From assembly GCA_934572335.1 (NCBI GenBank), contig CAKTKU010000003.1, forward strand, positions 108,983-172,982: a stretch of 64,000 bases of DNA, written 5' to 3'. Both the position numbers and the translations under genes were made by a program. The DNA is from an uncultured Oscillospiraceae bacterium. GTDB taxonomy: Bacteria; Bacillota; Clostridia; Oscillospirales; Oscillospiraceae. Positions 9,050 through 15,763 of the stretch are shown piece after piece. Below the pieces are notes generated by a model. It was given only the letters and a program-made list of their open reading frames with translations. It was not told the origin of the DNA and did not search any database. Position 1 is the stretch's first letter; every line of letters begins with the position of its first letter.

Positions 9050-10720
9050 GTGGGGAAAAGGCTTTTAGATACCGTGCTTGATTATGAAAAGGACATTGCC
9101 CCGTATCGTTTTATTCAGATATATTCTGGAGTTGGAAGCGGGAAAAATTTGTGGGTGCAGAAATTGGCCGAATCGGGCAGCCATGTTCTCCTCATAACGT
9201 CCCGTCAGATCACAGCAGACGCACAAGCAAAAAAGCTGGACGCTTCCCGCTGGATAAACCTTGACCAGTTGCTGGATGCCGACGAAAGAGAGTTTGAATG
9301 TTTATATTCTGACATCGTTCACAATGTTGTATGCACCAACTCAGGGCTTGAAAAATTCGTGCGTTATCATTTCTCGGTGGACGATACAAGAACGCATCTA
9401 TGGAACAAGTTTGACTATATCGTACTGGATGAAGCACATTCTCTGTCTACGGACGCAACATTTGCGGATGCTCCATTTTATGTGGAAAAATTTCTCGACT
9501 ATGCGATTCATCACAGCAGTTCTTCCTGCCGCTATATATTTATGACAGGAACATTAGCGCCTATCAAATGGCTGCTCAATGATTATGCCGATGAAGTTCA
9601 TCTTGCCGATTACTTTGAAAAGTGCGAACACGTCGTTCCCCAAAAAGTCTACCTTATAAACGGAAGAAAATCCAAGCAAATACTTGTCAACGCACTTCGC
9701 GCCGGGCGTCGTGTCGTGTACTTTGCGAACACCATAAAAAGTATGACGCAGTTAATCAGTTACCTTAAGGACAACGGTATATCTGAACACGATATAGGAG
9801 TCATGTATGCTAACGACGATGACAACAAATATTTTTCCGATGAGCTTGTAAAACGTAAAGCCGCCATATACCAGTCACTGAAAGATGAGGAGATGTTACC
9901 CTCAGACATAAAGCTCTTTATTGCAACGACGAAGTGCAAAGAGGGCATTAATATCATGGATGAGGATATATCAATCATGCTATCTGAAAATCATTATTAT
10001 ATTGACTTAATTCAAATGGCGGGGAGAGTGCGCAAGGGGCTTAATACGCTGTATGTCATTTATGATGCACAACAGAACTATGACAGCTTTTCCCGCTTTG
10101 ATGCAGAGGTAAACAGAGAATGTGTCGCAGGGGTAAATGAGGCTTACTCAAAGTACATTGCAGAACGCAGAAAACACGGTGACACTGTCGATACAGCACA
10201 GCTGATAAAGCGAGTAGAAAATATGTTCCGGTGCATCAGATTCAATCCCATCACGCAGGCTTTCGAGGCATACGAGGGGCGCATTAATGGAATATTGGAT
10301 TATTGCAGCAGTATAAATGATTTCGCCTGTTATGCTGACAGCTGGGACGAACCTGTAAACGACTACGGTGAGTTCGGCTGTGAGTTGATCAAACGGTGGT
10401 TTCCGTATTCCCAAATTTTTATTATCAATAAGAGACCATCACATGGGGAGGTCAAAGATACAATCCTGAGCTATCTAAGGCAGCATGATTACATGAACCG
10501 TGCATTGTCAAAGGAAGAGCAATCGAATATAAAGGACTATATAAACAGAGAATTCGGGATATATGGCAACCGCGTTGCAGGTATGTCCATTCCGGTCAAA
10601 AGCCTTGCGCCCGCTCTTGGACACCTTAATATTTCATGCAGGAAAACCGGCAGGAACAGTGAGGGAAAGCGGGTTATCGAATATACGCTACCCGATGATG
10701 GGATCGATATTGAATTATAA
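9050..10720 (+). CDS. SF2 DEAH-box helicase-like protein of the element
   Basis: 556-residue cytoplasmic protein with superfamily 2 helicase motifs: Walker A-like GVGSGKN (27-33), DEAH (127-130), motif III-like MTGT (165-168) and motif VI QMAGRVRKG (322-330). The P-loop ends in Asn where Thr/Ser normally contacts Mg-ATP, which is unusual. The C-terminal 200 residues match nothing recognised. The start is GTG at 9050 with AAAGGGA upstream. SF2 helicases on small mobile elements may serve replication, excision or anti-phage defence; with no rep or relaxase gene nearby the role is open. It is transcribed alone and ends 628 bp before the next gene. Confidence 0.75.
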   Translation: MGKRLLDTVLDYEKDIAPYRFIQIYSGVGSGKNLWVQKLAESGSHVLLITSRQITADAQAKKLDASRWINLDQLLDADEREFECLYSDIVHNVVCTNSGLEKFVRYHFSVDDTRTHLWNKFDYIVLDEAHSLSTDATFADAPFYVEKFLDYAIHHSSSSCRYIFMTGTLAPIKWLLNDYADEVHLADYFEKCEHVVPQKVYLINGRKSKQILVNALRAGRRVVYFANTIKSMTQLISYLKDNGISEHDIGVMYANDDDNKYFSDELVKRKAAIYQSLKDEEMLPSDIKLFIATTKCKEGINIMDEDISIMLSENHYYIDLIQMAGRVRKGLNTLYVIYDAQQNYDSFSRFDAEVNRECVAGVNEAYSKYIAERRKHGDTVDTAQLIKRVENMFRCIRFNPITQAFEAYEGRINGILDYCSSINDFACYADSWDEPVNDYGEFGCELIKRWFPYSQIFIINKRPSHGEVKDTILSYLRQHDYMNRALSKEEQSNIKDYINREFGIYGNRVAGMSIPVKSLAPALGHLNISCRKTGRNSEGKRVIEYTLPDDGIDIEL

Positions 10721-11021
10721 TAGTGGCATACTAAATTTACGATTTTGTTCCCCACAGGCTATATTTCATCGCTTATCAGGTCGTCTCCCCCTCTTGTGCC
10801 TTTGCTGACGCAAAACCGCCCCCTCTTTCGAGAAGGGGCTGCACGCTTTGCCTTCCTATTGCTTGCGCAATACTCAGCCAAAAATTCATTCTATTCTTAT
10901 ATGAGTATAAATGCGTTTCCTTGTGCGATTCGTTTTGCCAGTGAGCGGGAACATATCAGCAGCATAATGCTAGTAAATCCGATTGTTATCTATCGTTACC
11001 AGACCGGTATTTCTGCACCTA
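10721..11021. other. Intergenic stretch after helicase gene
   Basis: No convincing gene. It contains a GC-rich hairpin (around 10828-10847, CCCCTCTTTCGAGAAGGGG-like) and a small TATTGC/GCAATA inverted repeat near 10856-10871. It could hold an origin or transfer site, but no known motif is recognised. Confidence 0.4.
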
Positions 11022-11049
11022 TTGACATATAGCGGAATTGTGCTATACT
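11022..11049 (+). promoter_or_regulatory. Promoter of SAM-leader operon
   Basis: TTGACA (11022-11027), 16-nt spacer, TATACT (11044-11049). It implies a ~290-nt leader before the ATG at 11349. The first ~150 nt of the leader also contains small hairpins (ATTATCA/TGATAAT and GAGCGTA/TACGCTC pairs). Confidence 0.7.
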
Positions 11050-11209
11050 ATTGCTGTAGCCAAAAGCTGCCCCGTCTGTAAAGACGCAGATGATTATCAT
11101 ATGCACTGCACAGGCTTGCGCCGGTGTGATAATTGAGAAATGTGCATACCCAGATATATCTGTGAGCGTATACGTGCACAGTTTTACGCTCGAAATCAAT
11201 TGAATACTG

Positions 11210-11294
11210 ACCTATAAGAGATGCGCGAGGGACAAGCCCTATGACCGCACGGCAACCTCCCAGAGAGAAAGGTGCCAAAGCTTGTATGATAGGT
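11210..11294 (+). promoter_or_regulatory. SAM-I-clan (S-box-like) riboswitch aptamer lacking P4
   Basis: Aligned by eye to the S-box consensus. P1 ACCUAU/AUAGGU (11210-11215 / 11289-11294); J1/2 AAGAGA exact; P2 UGCG...CGCA enclosing the kink-turn and GAGGGAC..GCCCUAUGA block; CGGCAACC exact; P3 closed by GGUGCCAA. The pseudoknot is preserved with different bases: the P2 loop ACAAGC (11232-11237) pairs perfectly with GCUUGU (11280-11285). P4, normally between the pseudoknot strand and P1, is absent, as in SAM-IV. A terminator follows at once. SAM is the expected ligand; a variant ligand is possible. Confidence 0.75.
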
Positions 11295-11298
11295 ATGC

Positions 11299-11321
11299 CC
11301 TGTCCCGCGACAGGATTTTTT
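11299..11321 (+). terminator. Riboswitch expression-platform terminator
   Basis: CCTGTC (11299-11304) / GACAGG (11309-11314) followed by six T (11316-11321). An alternative pairing, GGGACA of P2 (11229-11234) with UGUCCC (11301-11306), would block it when the aptamer is unfolded, giving a ligand-OFF switch. Confidence 0.75.
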
Positions 11322-11348
11322 GCGCCTATTTTTCGGGAGGAACAGAGA

Positions 11349-11900
11349 ATGGAGGATGCAGAAATGACTGGCGAGACAATATACGAGATCACTACGCAAT
11401 GGGGCAATGTCCAGCTTGACGAACGGTCATACCGTGATTATCTTGCGGGGCGCTCGTGGCTGAGTTCGACGTTTGACGTTATGAGCGATAGCCGCGAACA
11501 AGCACCCGCAACCGCAGAGTGTCCAAGAGACGTTTCAAAAGAGGCGGTAAAGCTGAGGGATGAAGCGGGTAAACACGGTATACAGCATACCTTGCAGGCA
11601 AATTTTTCAGGCAAAGCGGTACAAATCCCGTACAGGCAGAGAATGGCTGGCATAGGTATAGAAGAGCTGAATCTATCTGTACGTGCTTGCAATGGGCTTA
11701 TGAGAGCGGGCGTGAATACGCTCGGCAAGCTCAACGACGCTATGAAAACAGAGCGCGGAATTGCAGGAATAAGAAATCTGGGCGCAAAGAGCGTAAAGGA
11801 GATAAACAAGGCTTTTCTCCTGTTTACATACTCGCAGCTGTCACCGGCAGAGAGAGCAGAATACTGGCAGAGAATGATCGATAACGAATCAGGATGCTAA
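11349..11900 (+). CDS. RNA polymerase alpha-CTD-like protein of the element
   Basis: 183 residues. About 103-160 closely follow the C-terminal domain of RpoA (IEELNLSVRACNGLMRAGVNTLGKL...GIRNLGAKSVKEI), the helix-hairpin-helix module that binds UP-element DNA and activators. The N-terminal 100 residues resemble nothing recognised, and no RpoA N-terminal dimerisation domain is present. It might tether to promoters or RNA polymerase to alter host or element transcription (inference). ATG at 11349 is 8 nt after GGGAGGA; earlier in-frame ATGs fall inside the riboswitch. Its stop is 14 bp before the EF-hand gene, so the two form an operon under the SAM leader. Confidence 0.75.
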   Translation: MEDAEMTGETIYEITTQWGNVQLDERSYRDYLAGRSWLSSTFDVMSDSREQAPATAECPRDVSKEAVKLRDEAGKHGIQHTLQANFSGKAVQIPYRQRMAGIGIEELNLSVRACNGLMRAGVNTLGKLNDAMKTERGIAGIRNLGAKSVKEINKAFLLFTYSQLSPAERAEYWQRMIDNESGC

Positions 11901-11914
11901 TAGGAGGGCACTAT

Positions 11915-12190
11915 ATGTCTAATGACTTTGACTTCAATCACGACGGCAAGGTTGATATGCAGGACGTGCATTTGTATGAAGACATATTCAGCGACGAGAG
12001 CGAGAGTAACAAGCAGACGTACAGGCGCAGCTCAGGTGGTCATATAAGCGGTGGGGCGGTCATAGGTGCAATATTGGCGGTTTCGTATCTCAGCTCTTTG
12101 CTCAACGGCACGATCGGAGCCAATTGGTTTACGCTGATTCTAGGCATTATTAGTATTGTTGTACTGGTAAAGTGTCTGATGTCATTTTAG
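11915..12190 (+). CDS. Small membrane protein with EF-hand/dockerin-like loop
   Basis: 91 residues. Positions 6-17 form a complete 12-residue calcium-binding loop (DFNHDGKVDMQD; ligands D6, N8, D10, D17 and invariant Gly11), as in EF-hands and type I dockerins, but there is only one loop. Two hydrophobic segments follow (about 48-65 and 70-88), so it is likely a membrane protein with the loop on one face. ATG at 11915 follows GGAGGG. Cotranscribed with the alpha-CTD-like gene under the SAM leader. Function unknown. Confidence 0.65.
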   Translation: MSNDFDFNHDGKVDMQDVHLYEDIFSDESESNKQTYRRSSGGHISGGAVIGAILAVSYLSSLLNGTIGANWFTLILGIISIVVLVKCLMSF

Positions 12191-12240
12191 TGCGCAGGAC
12201 ACGGAATAGCGCCCAAAACTCAATGATTGCAATAGAAAAC

Positions 12241-12271
12241 GCGGCCACGGGGATTAACCTTGTGGCCGCGT
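12241..12271. terminator. GC-rich hairpin after EF-hand gene
   Basis: Strong inverted repeat CGCGGCCAC.../...GTGGCCGCG spanning 12241-12271 between convergent transcription units. The U-tract is weak. Confidence 0.5.
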
Positions 12272-12351
12272 AATCATTATAAACTATATTAGGCTGCAAT
12301 CCAAGTTGTGGAATTAAGGCGGGCAAAGCCTGGACCTTTATCCTTATTTGT

Positions 12352-12735
12352 TTATTTGTTTATTTCCGCTTCCAGTTCTGCTTCAATTTCTTCGTCCGTA
12401 AGATATGGGTCGGCTTCTGCTTCTTTGCCCTGAGTTAAGTTTAACCGTGCAAGCTGCTCCCTAATTATCTGTTTTTTCTTTTCCTCTTCCTTTAACACGT
12501 GTTCCCTCTTTTTTTCTGAGTTTGGTTTAGACGAGTTTTCCACTAGTTCACCAAACGCGACCAAAAACAAGGTAGACAAATATGCACAGATTGGGCAGGC
12601 AATTAACAGCAATATAAATACTCCGGCTCCTGCATCTACTCCAACTGTAAATGCAAGCACAACATATACCAATATGGAGATCCAAAATGCTATAATGGAT
12701 ACTGTTTTTATTTTTTTACCCGGGTTAGTAAACAT
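12352..12735 (-). CDS. Small two-helix membrane protein with charged tail
   Basis: 127 residues: two membrane helices (about 10-32 and 38-62), then a Lys/Glu-rich, likely coiled-coil cytoplasmic tail ending in acidic residues. ATG at 12735 is preceded by AAAGGACG; the frame upstream has no ribosome binding site. Last gene of a minus-strand operon with the zinc-ribbon gene. No family recognised. Confidence 0.6.
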   Translation of the reverse strand: MFTNPGKKIKTVSIIAFWISILVYVVLAFTVGVDAGAGVFILLLIACPICAYLSTLFLVAFGELVENSSKPNSEKKREHVLKEEEKKKQIIREQLARLNLTQGKEAEADPYLTDEEIEAELEAEINK

Positions 12736-12815
12736 GTTAAACGTCCTTTCAAAATGATATGACAAATTTTGTTTGTATGTAACAGAGAAACTGCTTTCTC
12801 ATTTTCTGTCCTCCG

Positions 12816-13469
12816 TTATTTCTTTGGGTCAAATTTGTATCCGCATTTCTGGCAAACATTCATCGGCTTGCCGCTCCCGATAAACCCCCACACAAGAGAA
12901 TAGCCGCGGTTTACAGTTGCAATTGAGGTTGAACCACATTTAGGGCATTTTACGGGTGCTGACGCCTTTTCAGCCTTCTCATTTGCAATTCTTATTTCTT
13001 CCGCTTTGCGCGCATCCTCTGCACGAATTACTTTTTGCTGGTATGCACTAAAATCTGTTTGCGATAGATTATAATCAGACACAGCATCTTTGTACACTGA
13101 ATATGCGGTAGCAGCCATAATGAAGAAAAAAGCTGCAATGCAAAACTTAAAAAAATGAAAACCATCATATAACGACATAACCAACCATAGAACTCCAATT
13201 ATTCCGCAAACCGCTCCCCCTGCTACATATACACCTTTCCGCGGCTCTTCCGGGACTTTAATATTTGCCAGTCTATGCTTTAGTTCTTCCGCTTCTTTTT
13301 CTTTCTGGACTTTCGCTTTTTGGGCAGCTGACACGGCATTTTCCTTTGCCATTCGCTCATTCTGTTGCTTGACAAAGTAATCATGTATTCCAAAGCCACA
13401 CTCTGGACAGCATTGAGCCGAATCAGATACATTTTCTTTTCCACATTCCGGACATTTAATTAGTGCCAT
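12816..13469 (-). CDS. Double zinc-ribbon membrane protein
   Basis: 217 residues. The N-terminal zinc ribbon has Cys6, Cys9, Cys21 and Cys24 (CPEC...CPEC). A coiled coil spans about 35-75 and two membrane helices about 80-125, followed by a second helical stretch and a C-terminal zinc ribbon with CPKC and CQKC pairs. Zinc-ribbon membrane proteins are common in Firmicutes but mostly uncharacterised. Its ATG directly abuts the stop of the upstream 60-residue gene, so translation is probably coupled. Part of the leftward operon opposite the Xre repressor. Confidence 0.65.
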   Translation of the reverse strand: MALIKCPECGKENVSDSAQCCPECGFGIHDYFVKQQNERMAKENAVSAAQKAKVQKEKEAEELKHRLANIKVPEEPRKGVYVAGGAVCGIIGVLWLVMSLYDGFHFFKFCIAAFFFIMAATAYSVYKDAVSDYNLSQTDFSAYQQKVIRAEDARKAEEIRIANEKAEKASAPVKCPKCGSTSIATVNRGYSLVWGFIGSGKPMNVCQKCGYKFDPKK

Positions 13470-13652
13470 TTATTTTTCCCCTCTGTTATTAACTGTTATT
13501 GACCAGCCTTTGATTTTTGCAAACTCGCTTGCTGCCTCAAGATTTAGAGTTTGGATTATATGCAGATCTTTCTCGGTAGGGGGATGATGACTGTGGATAG
13601 TTATATAAACTCGTCCACTCGGGTTTTCGACGTGACTGTCAGTATGCACCAT
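13470..13652 (-). CDS. Small hypothetical protein, first gene of leftward operon
   Basis: 60 residues, mixed alpha/beta and His-rich near the middle (HSHHPPTEKD). ATG at 13652 is preceded by AAAGGAA; a longer frame to 13742 runs through the promoter. Stop codon adjoins the next start. Transcribed from a strong promoter overlapped by the operator array, so it is probably controlled by the divergent Xre-type repressor. Function unknown. Confidence 0.6.
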   Translation of the reverse strand: MVHTDSHVENPSGRVYITIHSHHPPTEKDLHIIQTLNLEAASEFAKIKGWSITVNNRGEK

Positions 13653-13686
13653 TTTAATTGTTCCTTTCTTTAATACTTGTTGCACA

Positions 13687-13730
13687 ATAGTCGCTACAAA
13701 TATTATAGTCTTTATAGCGACTATAGTCAA
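13687..13730 (-). promoter_or_regulatory. Promoter with periodic operator array
   Basis: Minus-strand TTGACT (13725-13730), 17 nt, TATAAT (13702-13707). ATAGTC occurs on the plus strand at 13687, 13705 and 13723, exactly 18 bp apart, with an inverted copy GACTAT at 13719-13724. ATAGTCTTTA and TAGCGACTAT (13705-13724) form a 20-bp imperfect palindrome over the promoter. Likely binding sites of the divergently encoded repressor. Confidence 0.6.
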
Positions 13731-13779
13731 GTATGCGGTCACATCCTAAGATAAGAATGAAATCTTAGGAGGGCTATAA

Positions 13780-13998
13780 ATGATAAGCTACGCCGCATTC
13801 TGGGAAACGCTGAAAAGGTCGAGTGAGTCCACATATACGCTGATTAAGGACTACCATATATCAAGCTCCACGATAGACAAGTTGCGTAAAAACAAGCCGC
13901 TGAACACAACCACTATCAATGACCTATGCCGCATACTGCAATGCCGGGTACAGGACATAATGGAGTATCTGCCATCTGACGACGACCAAGTACTATAA
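13780..13998 (+). CDS. Xre/Cro-type small repressor
   Basis: 72 residues, essentially a single lambda-repressor-like helix-turn-helix (STIDKLRKNKPLNTTTINDLCRILQCRVQDIMEY), as in YozG-type phage and island regulators. No sensor domain. ATG at 13780 follows AGGAGGG. It diverges from the leftward operon, and the 18-bp-spaced sites between them suggest that it controls that operon and possibly the element's state. Confidence 0.8.
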   Translation: MISYAAFWETLKRSSESTYTLIKDYHISSSTIDKLRKNKPLNTTTINDLCRILQCRVQDIMEYLPSDDDQVL

Positions 13999-14002
13999 AA
14001 AA

Positions 14003-14032
14003 CCCTGCTATCGCACTTTTTCGGTAGCAGGG
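14003..14032. terminator. Bidirectional terminator
   Basis: Stem CCCTGCTATCG / CGGTAGCAGGG (14003-14013 / 14022-14032) with A-tract before it, directly after the repressor stop and facing the integrase gene end. Confidence 0.65.
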
Positions 14033-14150
14033 TAACTCTTTATATGCTTGCGTGAGAGTATGCTTATATAACATTTAGTTGGGCGGAAATTTACTTGGCA
14101 TTTTTAACAAATTTTCGTCTGCTACTTTGTGCGCTTAGCCATAGCTATTA

Positions 14151-15353
14151 TCACAGGCCGAACACGGCCGCCATTTTACCGGATGCAGCCTGCATTTGAT
14201 TTATGTCGGCTTTAACATAAAAATTCAGCGTCGTGCTTGCATTGGTGTGCCCTAATATCTCCTGCACGCTCTTCACGTCTGCGCCGCTGCTCAATAGTAA
14301 TGTAGCACAGCTATGTCTCAAATCATGCGGCGACATATCAGGCAGACCGTTGACCTTCATAAAATGCTTCACCCTATGCGTCACAGCATTGGGGTCTCTC
14401 GGCGCAAAAATACCGGCTTCCCCCGGAAAAATAAAGCTGTCATCAAGAATAGTATCCGGGTTTTCCACCTTGCGCTCCTCTTTCAGTGCTTTCAGCAGAT
14501 TCAGAGTGCTGTTCATAAGCGGTATAGTGCGCAAACTTGCCGCTGTTTTGGGAGTGCTTACTGTTATCCCGCTCTTCGCAGTATATGTCACGCTGCGCTC
14601 TACTTTCACAAGTGAGCGGGTTTCGTCAATATCTCCCCATTTCAATCCGATGCACTCGCCGCGTCTTATTCCCGTTGTTATCATCAGGTGCAGCATACAT
14701 CTGAAATCGAGCGGGCACTCATTCAGCGCGGAGAAAAAGACCTTTGCAGCTTCCGGAGAAAAGGCGTCTATCTGCTTCTTGGCAAGCTTCGGCGGGTCGA
14801 CTTTGTCCATCGGGTTTTTGAGAATAATTTCCTGTTTCTGCGCATACGCAAAAATCATGTTCAGCGTTCTGTAATGATGATGTACCGTCTGCGGGGCAAA
14901 GCTTTTCTCTGTGCGCAGGTAAATAATAAATTTCTGTATGTCTATTGCTGTTATCTGCTGGAGCGGGTTTTGACCAAAATAGGCGGTTATGTTCTTGATA
15001 GTATCATTATAGAATGAGATTGTTTTCGGCTTATGCTCCCCGTTGTCAATACAGATGGGAAACCAGTCATTGAGAACAAACGATGAAAACGGAGTTCTTG
15101 TGCGTTCTATCTCGCGTGCCTTTACTCGCTCGGGGTCAAGTAAATCGCGTTTATATTCCGCTCTTGCATGTTCTTCCCATTGCGCAGCGGCTTTATGCGC
15201 TGCACGTTCAGCTTTTGAGGGGGCGAGCGCCTCGGGAACTGTCCATGTGGTCGTTCTGAATATTTGTTTGTCGTTCTTGTCACGGCCTACACAGGCTCTG
15301 AACCTGTAAGAGAAAACCTTCCCGTCTTTCATGTTTGGTGTGACTGCTGCCAT
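14151..15353 (-). CDS. int: Tyrosine-family integrase
   Basis: 400-residue site-specific recombinase. It has an N-terminal arm-binding domain, a SAM-like core-binding domain (about 95-180) and a catalytic domain with the family residues: Arg in TTGIRRGEC, HDLRHS, and GHTNASTTLNFY with the nucleophilic Tyr. It catalyses integration and excision of the element at tRNA-Val. ATG at 15353 is chosen for AGAAAGG at 8-nt spacing; two earlier in-frame ATGs lack spacing. Located ~180 bp from the right tRNA repeat, the typical position for an integrase acting on that site. Confidence 0.92.
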   Translation of the reverse strand: MAAVTPNMKDGKVFSYRFRACVGRDKNDKQIFRTTTWTVPEALAPSKAERAAHKAAAQWEEHARAEYKRDLLDPERVKAREIERTRTPFSSFVLNDWFPICIDNGEHKPKTISFYNDTIKNITAYFGQNPLQQITAIDIQKFIIYLRTEKSFAPQTVHHHYRTLNMIFAYAQKQEIILKNPMDKVDPPKLAKKQIDAFSPEAAKVFFSALNECPLDFRCMLHLMITTGIRRGECIGLKWGDIDETRSLVKVERSVTYTAKSGITVSTPKTAASLRTIPLMNSTLNLLKALKEERKVENPDTILDDSFIFPGEAGIFAPRDPNAVTHRVKHFMKVNGLPDMSPHDLRHSCATLLLSSGADVKSVQEILGHTNASTTLNFYVKADINQMQAASGKMAAVFGL

Positions 15354-15416
15354 CGATAACATCCTTTCTTTGCTATCAACGGTTTTATCCCGGCACAGCA
15401 GCAAAGCAGTCCAAAT

Positions 15417-15438
15417 GTTGACACTTTTGTTGACACTG
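15417..15438. repeat. Putative integrase arm-type site, right
   Basis: Counterpart of 8819-8840 (21 of 22 identical, same orientation), about 95 bp inside the right tRNA repeat. Confidence 0.55.
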
Positions 15439-15484
15439 TGCTCGAACGCAATTTCTGCTGTTTTCCAAATATGCTATAAAGTAC

Positions 15485-15516
15485 AAAAAAGCACCGAAAA
15501 TCGAAATTTCCAGTGC
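15485..15516 (-). terminator. Element-borne terminator after right tRNA-Val
   Basis: Minus-strand stem (15506-15516 / 15491-15501, fully paired with two G-U), TTCG loop and U-run (15485-15490), 18 nt after the right tRNA. Confidence 0.7.
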
Positions 15517-15531
15517 CTTTTTGCTTATAAA

Positions 15532-15609
15532 TGTGGTGGACGATACAAGACTCGAACTTGTGACCTCCCGCACGTCAAGCGGATGCGCTACCAGCTGCGC
15601 CAATCGTCC
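15532..15609. repeat. att-type direct repeat, right copy
   Basis: 78 bp identical to 8636-8713; bases on both outer sides differ between the copies. Confidence 0.8.
15534..15609 (-). tRNA. tRNA-Val(GAC), right copy
   Basis: Identical 76-nt tRNA with encoded CCA and anticodon GAC. This copy keeps the chromosomal promoter (TTGACA at 15653-15658) and has an element-borne terminator. Reads on the minus strand. Confidence 0.92.
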
Positions 15610-15629
15610 TTTTGTTTCAAGCAAGGGGT

Positions 15630-15658
15630 ATTTTATACTATGTGCGTCCAATTGTCAA
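15630..15658 (-). promoter_or_regulatory. Chromosomal promoter of tRNA-Val
   Basis: Minus-strand TTGACA (15653-15658), 17 nt, TAAAAT (15630-15635); an overlapping TATAAA at 15-nt spacing is an alternative -10. Confidence 0.55.
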
Positions 15659-15707
15659 GAGTTTTTTTCAGCTTATTTCTTTTGCTCTTCTTTTCCTCCG
15701 CACACAC

Positions 15708-15737
15708 AAAAAAGGAAGCGCTCTCGCGCTCCCTTTT
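15708..15737. terminator. Bidirectional terminator
   Basis: Stem AAAAAAGGAAGCGC / GCGCTCCCTTTTTT with one mismatch, downstream of the zinc-ribbon membrane protein gene and upstream of the tRNA promoter. Confidence 0.7.
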
Positions 15738-15763
15738 TTGCTTTGAAGTCAAACACAGAGTTT

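Larger units (their letters stand above)
8636..15609. mobile_element. Integrative element in tRNA-Val
   Basis: About 6.9 kb between identical tRNA-Val repeats. It carries a tyrosine integrase next to the right repeat, a divergent Xre repressor/operator region, an SF2 helicase, an alpha-CTD-like gene under a SAM-I-clan leader, and small membrane and zinc-ribbon proteins. Base composition is visibly more AT-rich than the flanks. No relaxase, coupling protein, capsid or terminase gene is seen, so it is not a self-transmissible ICE or a prophage; a mobilisable island or satellite is more likely (inference). Confidence 0.8.

Noticed and set aside
10745..11032. 95-residue frame after the helicase gene
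   Set aside because: No ribosome binding site, low-complexity composition, overlaps the promoter of the SAM leader.
11241..11348. Upstream extension of the alpha-CTD-like protein
   Set aside because: It would translate the riboswitch and terminator; the ATG at 11349 has a proper ribosome binding site.
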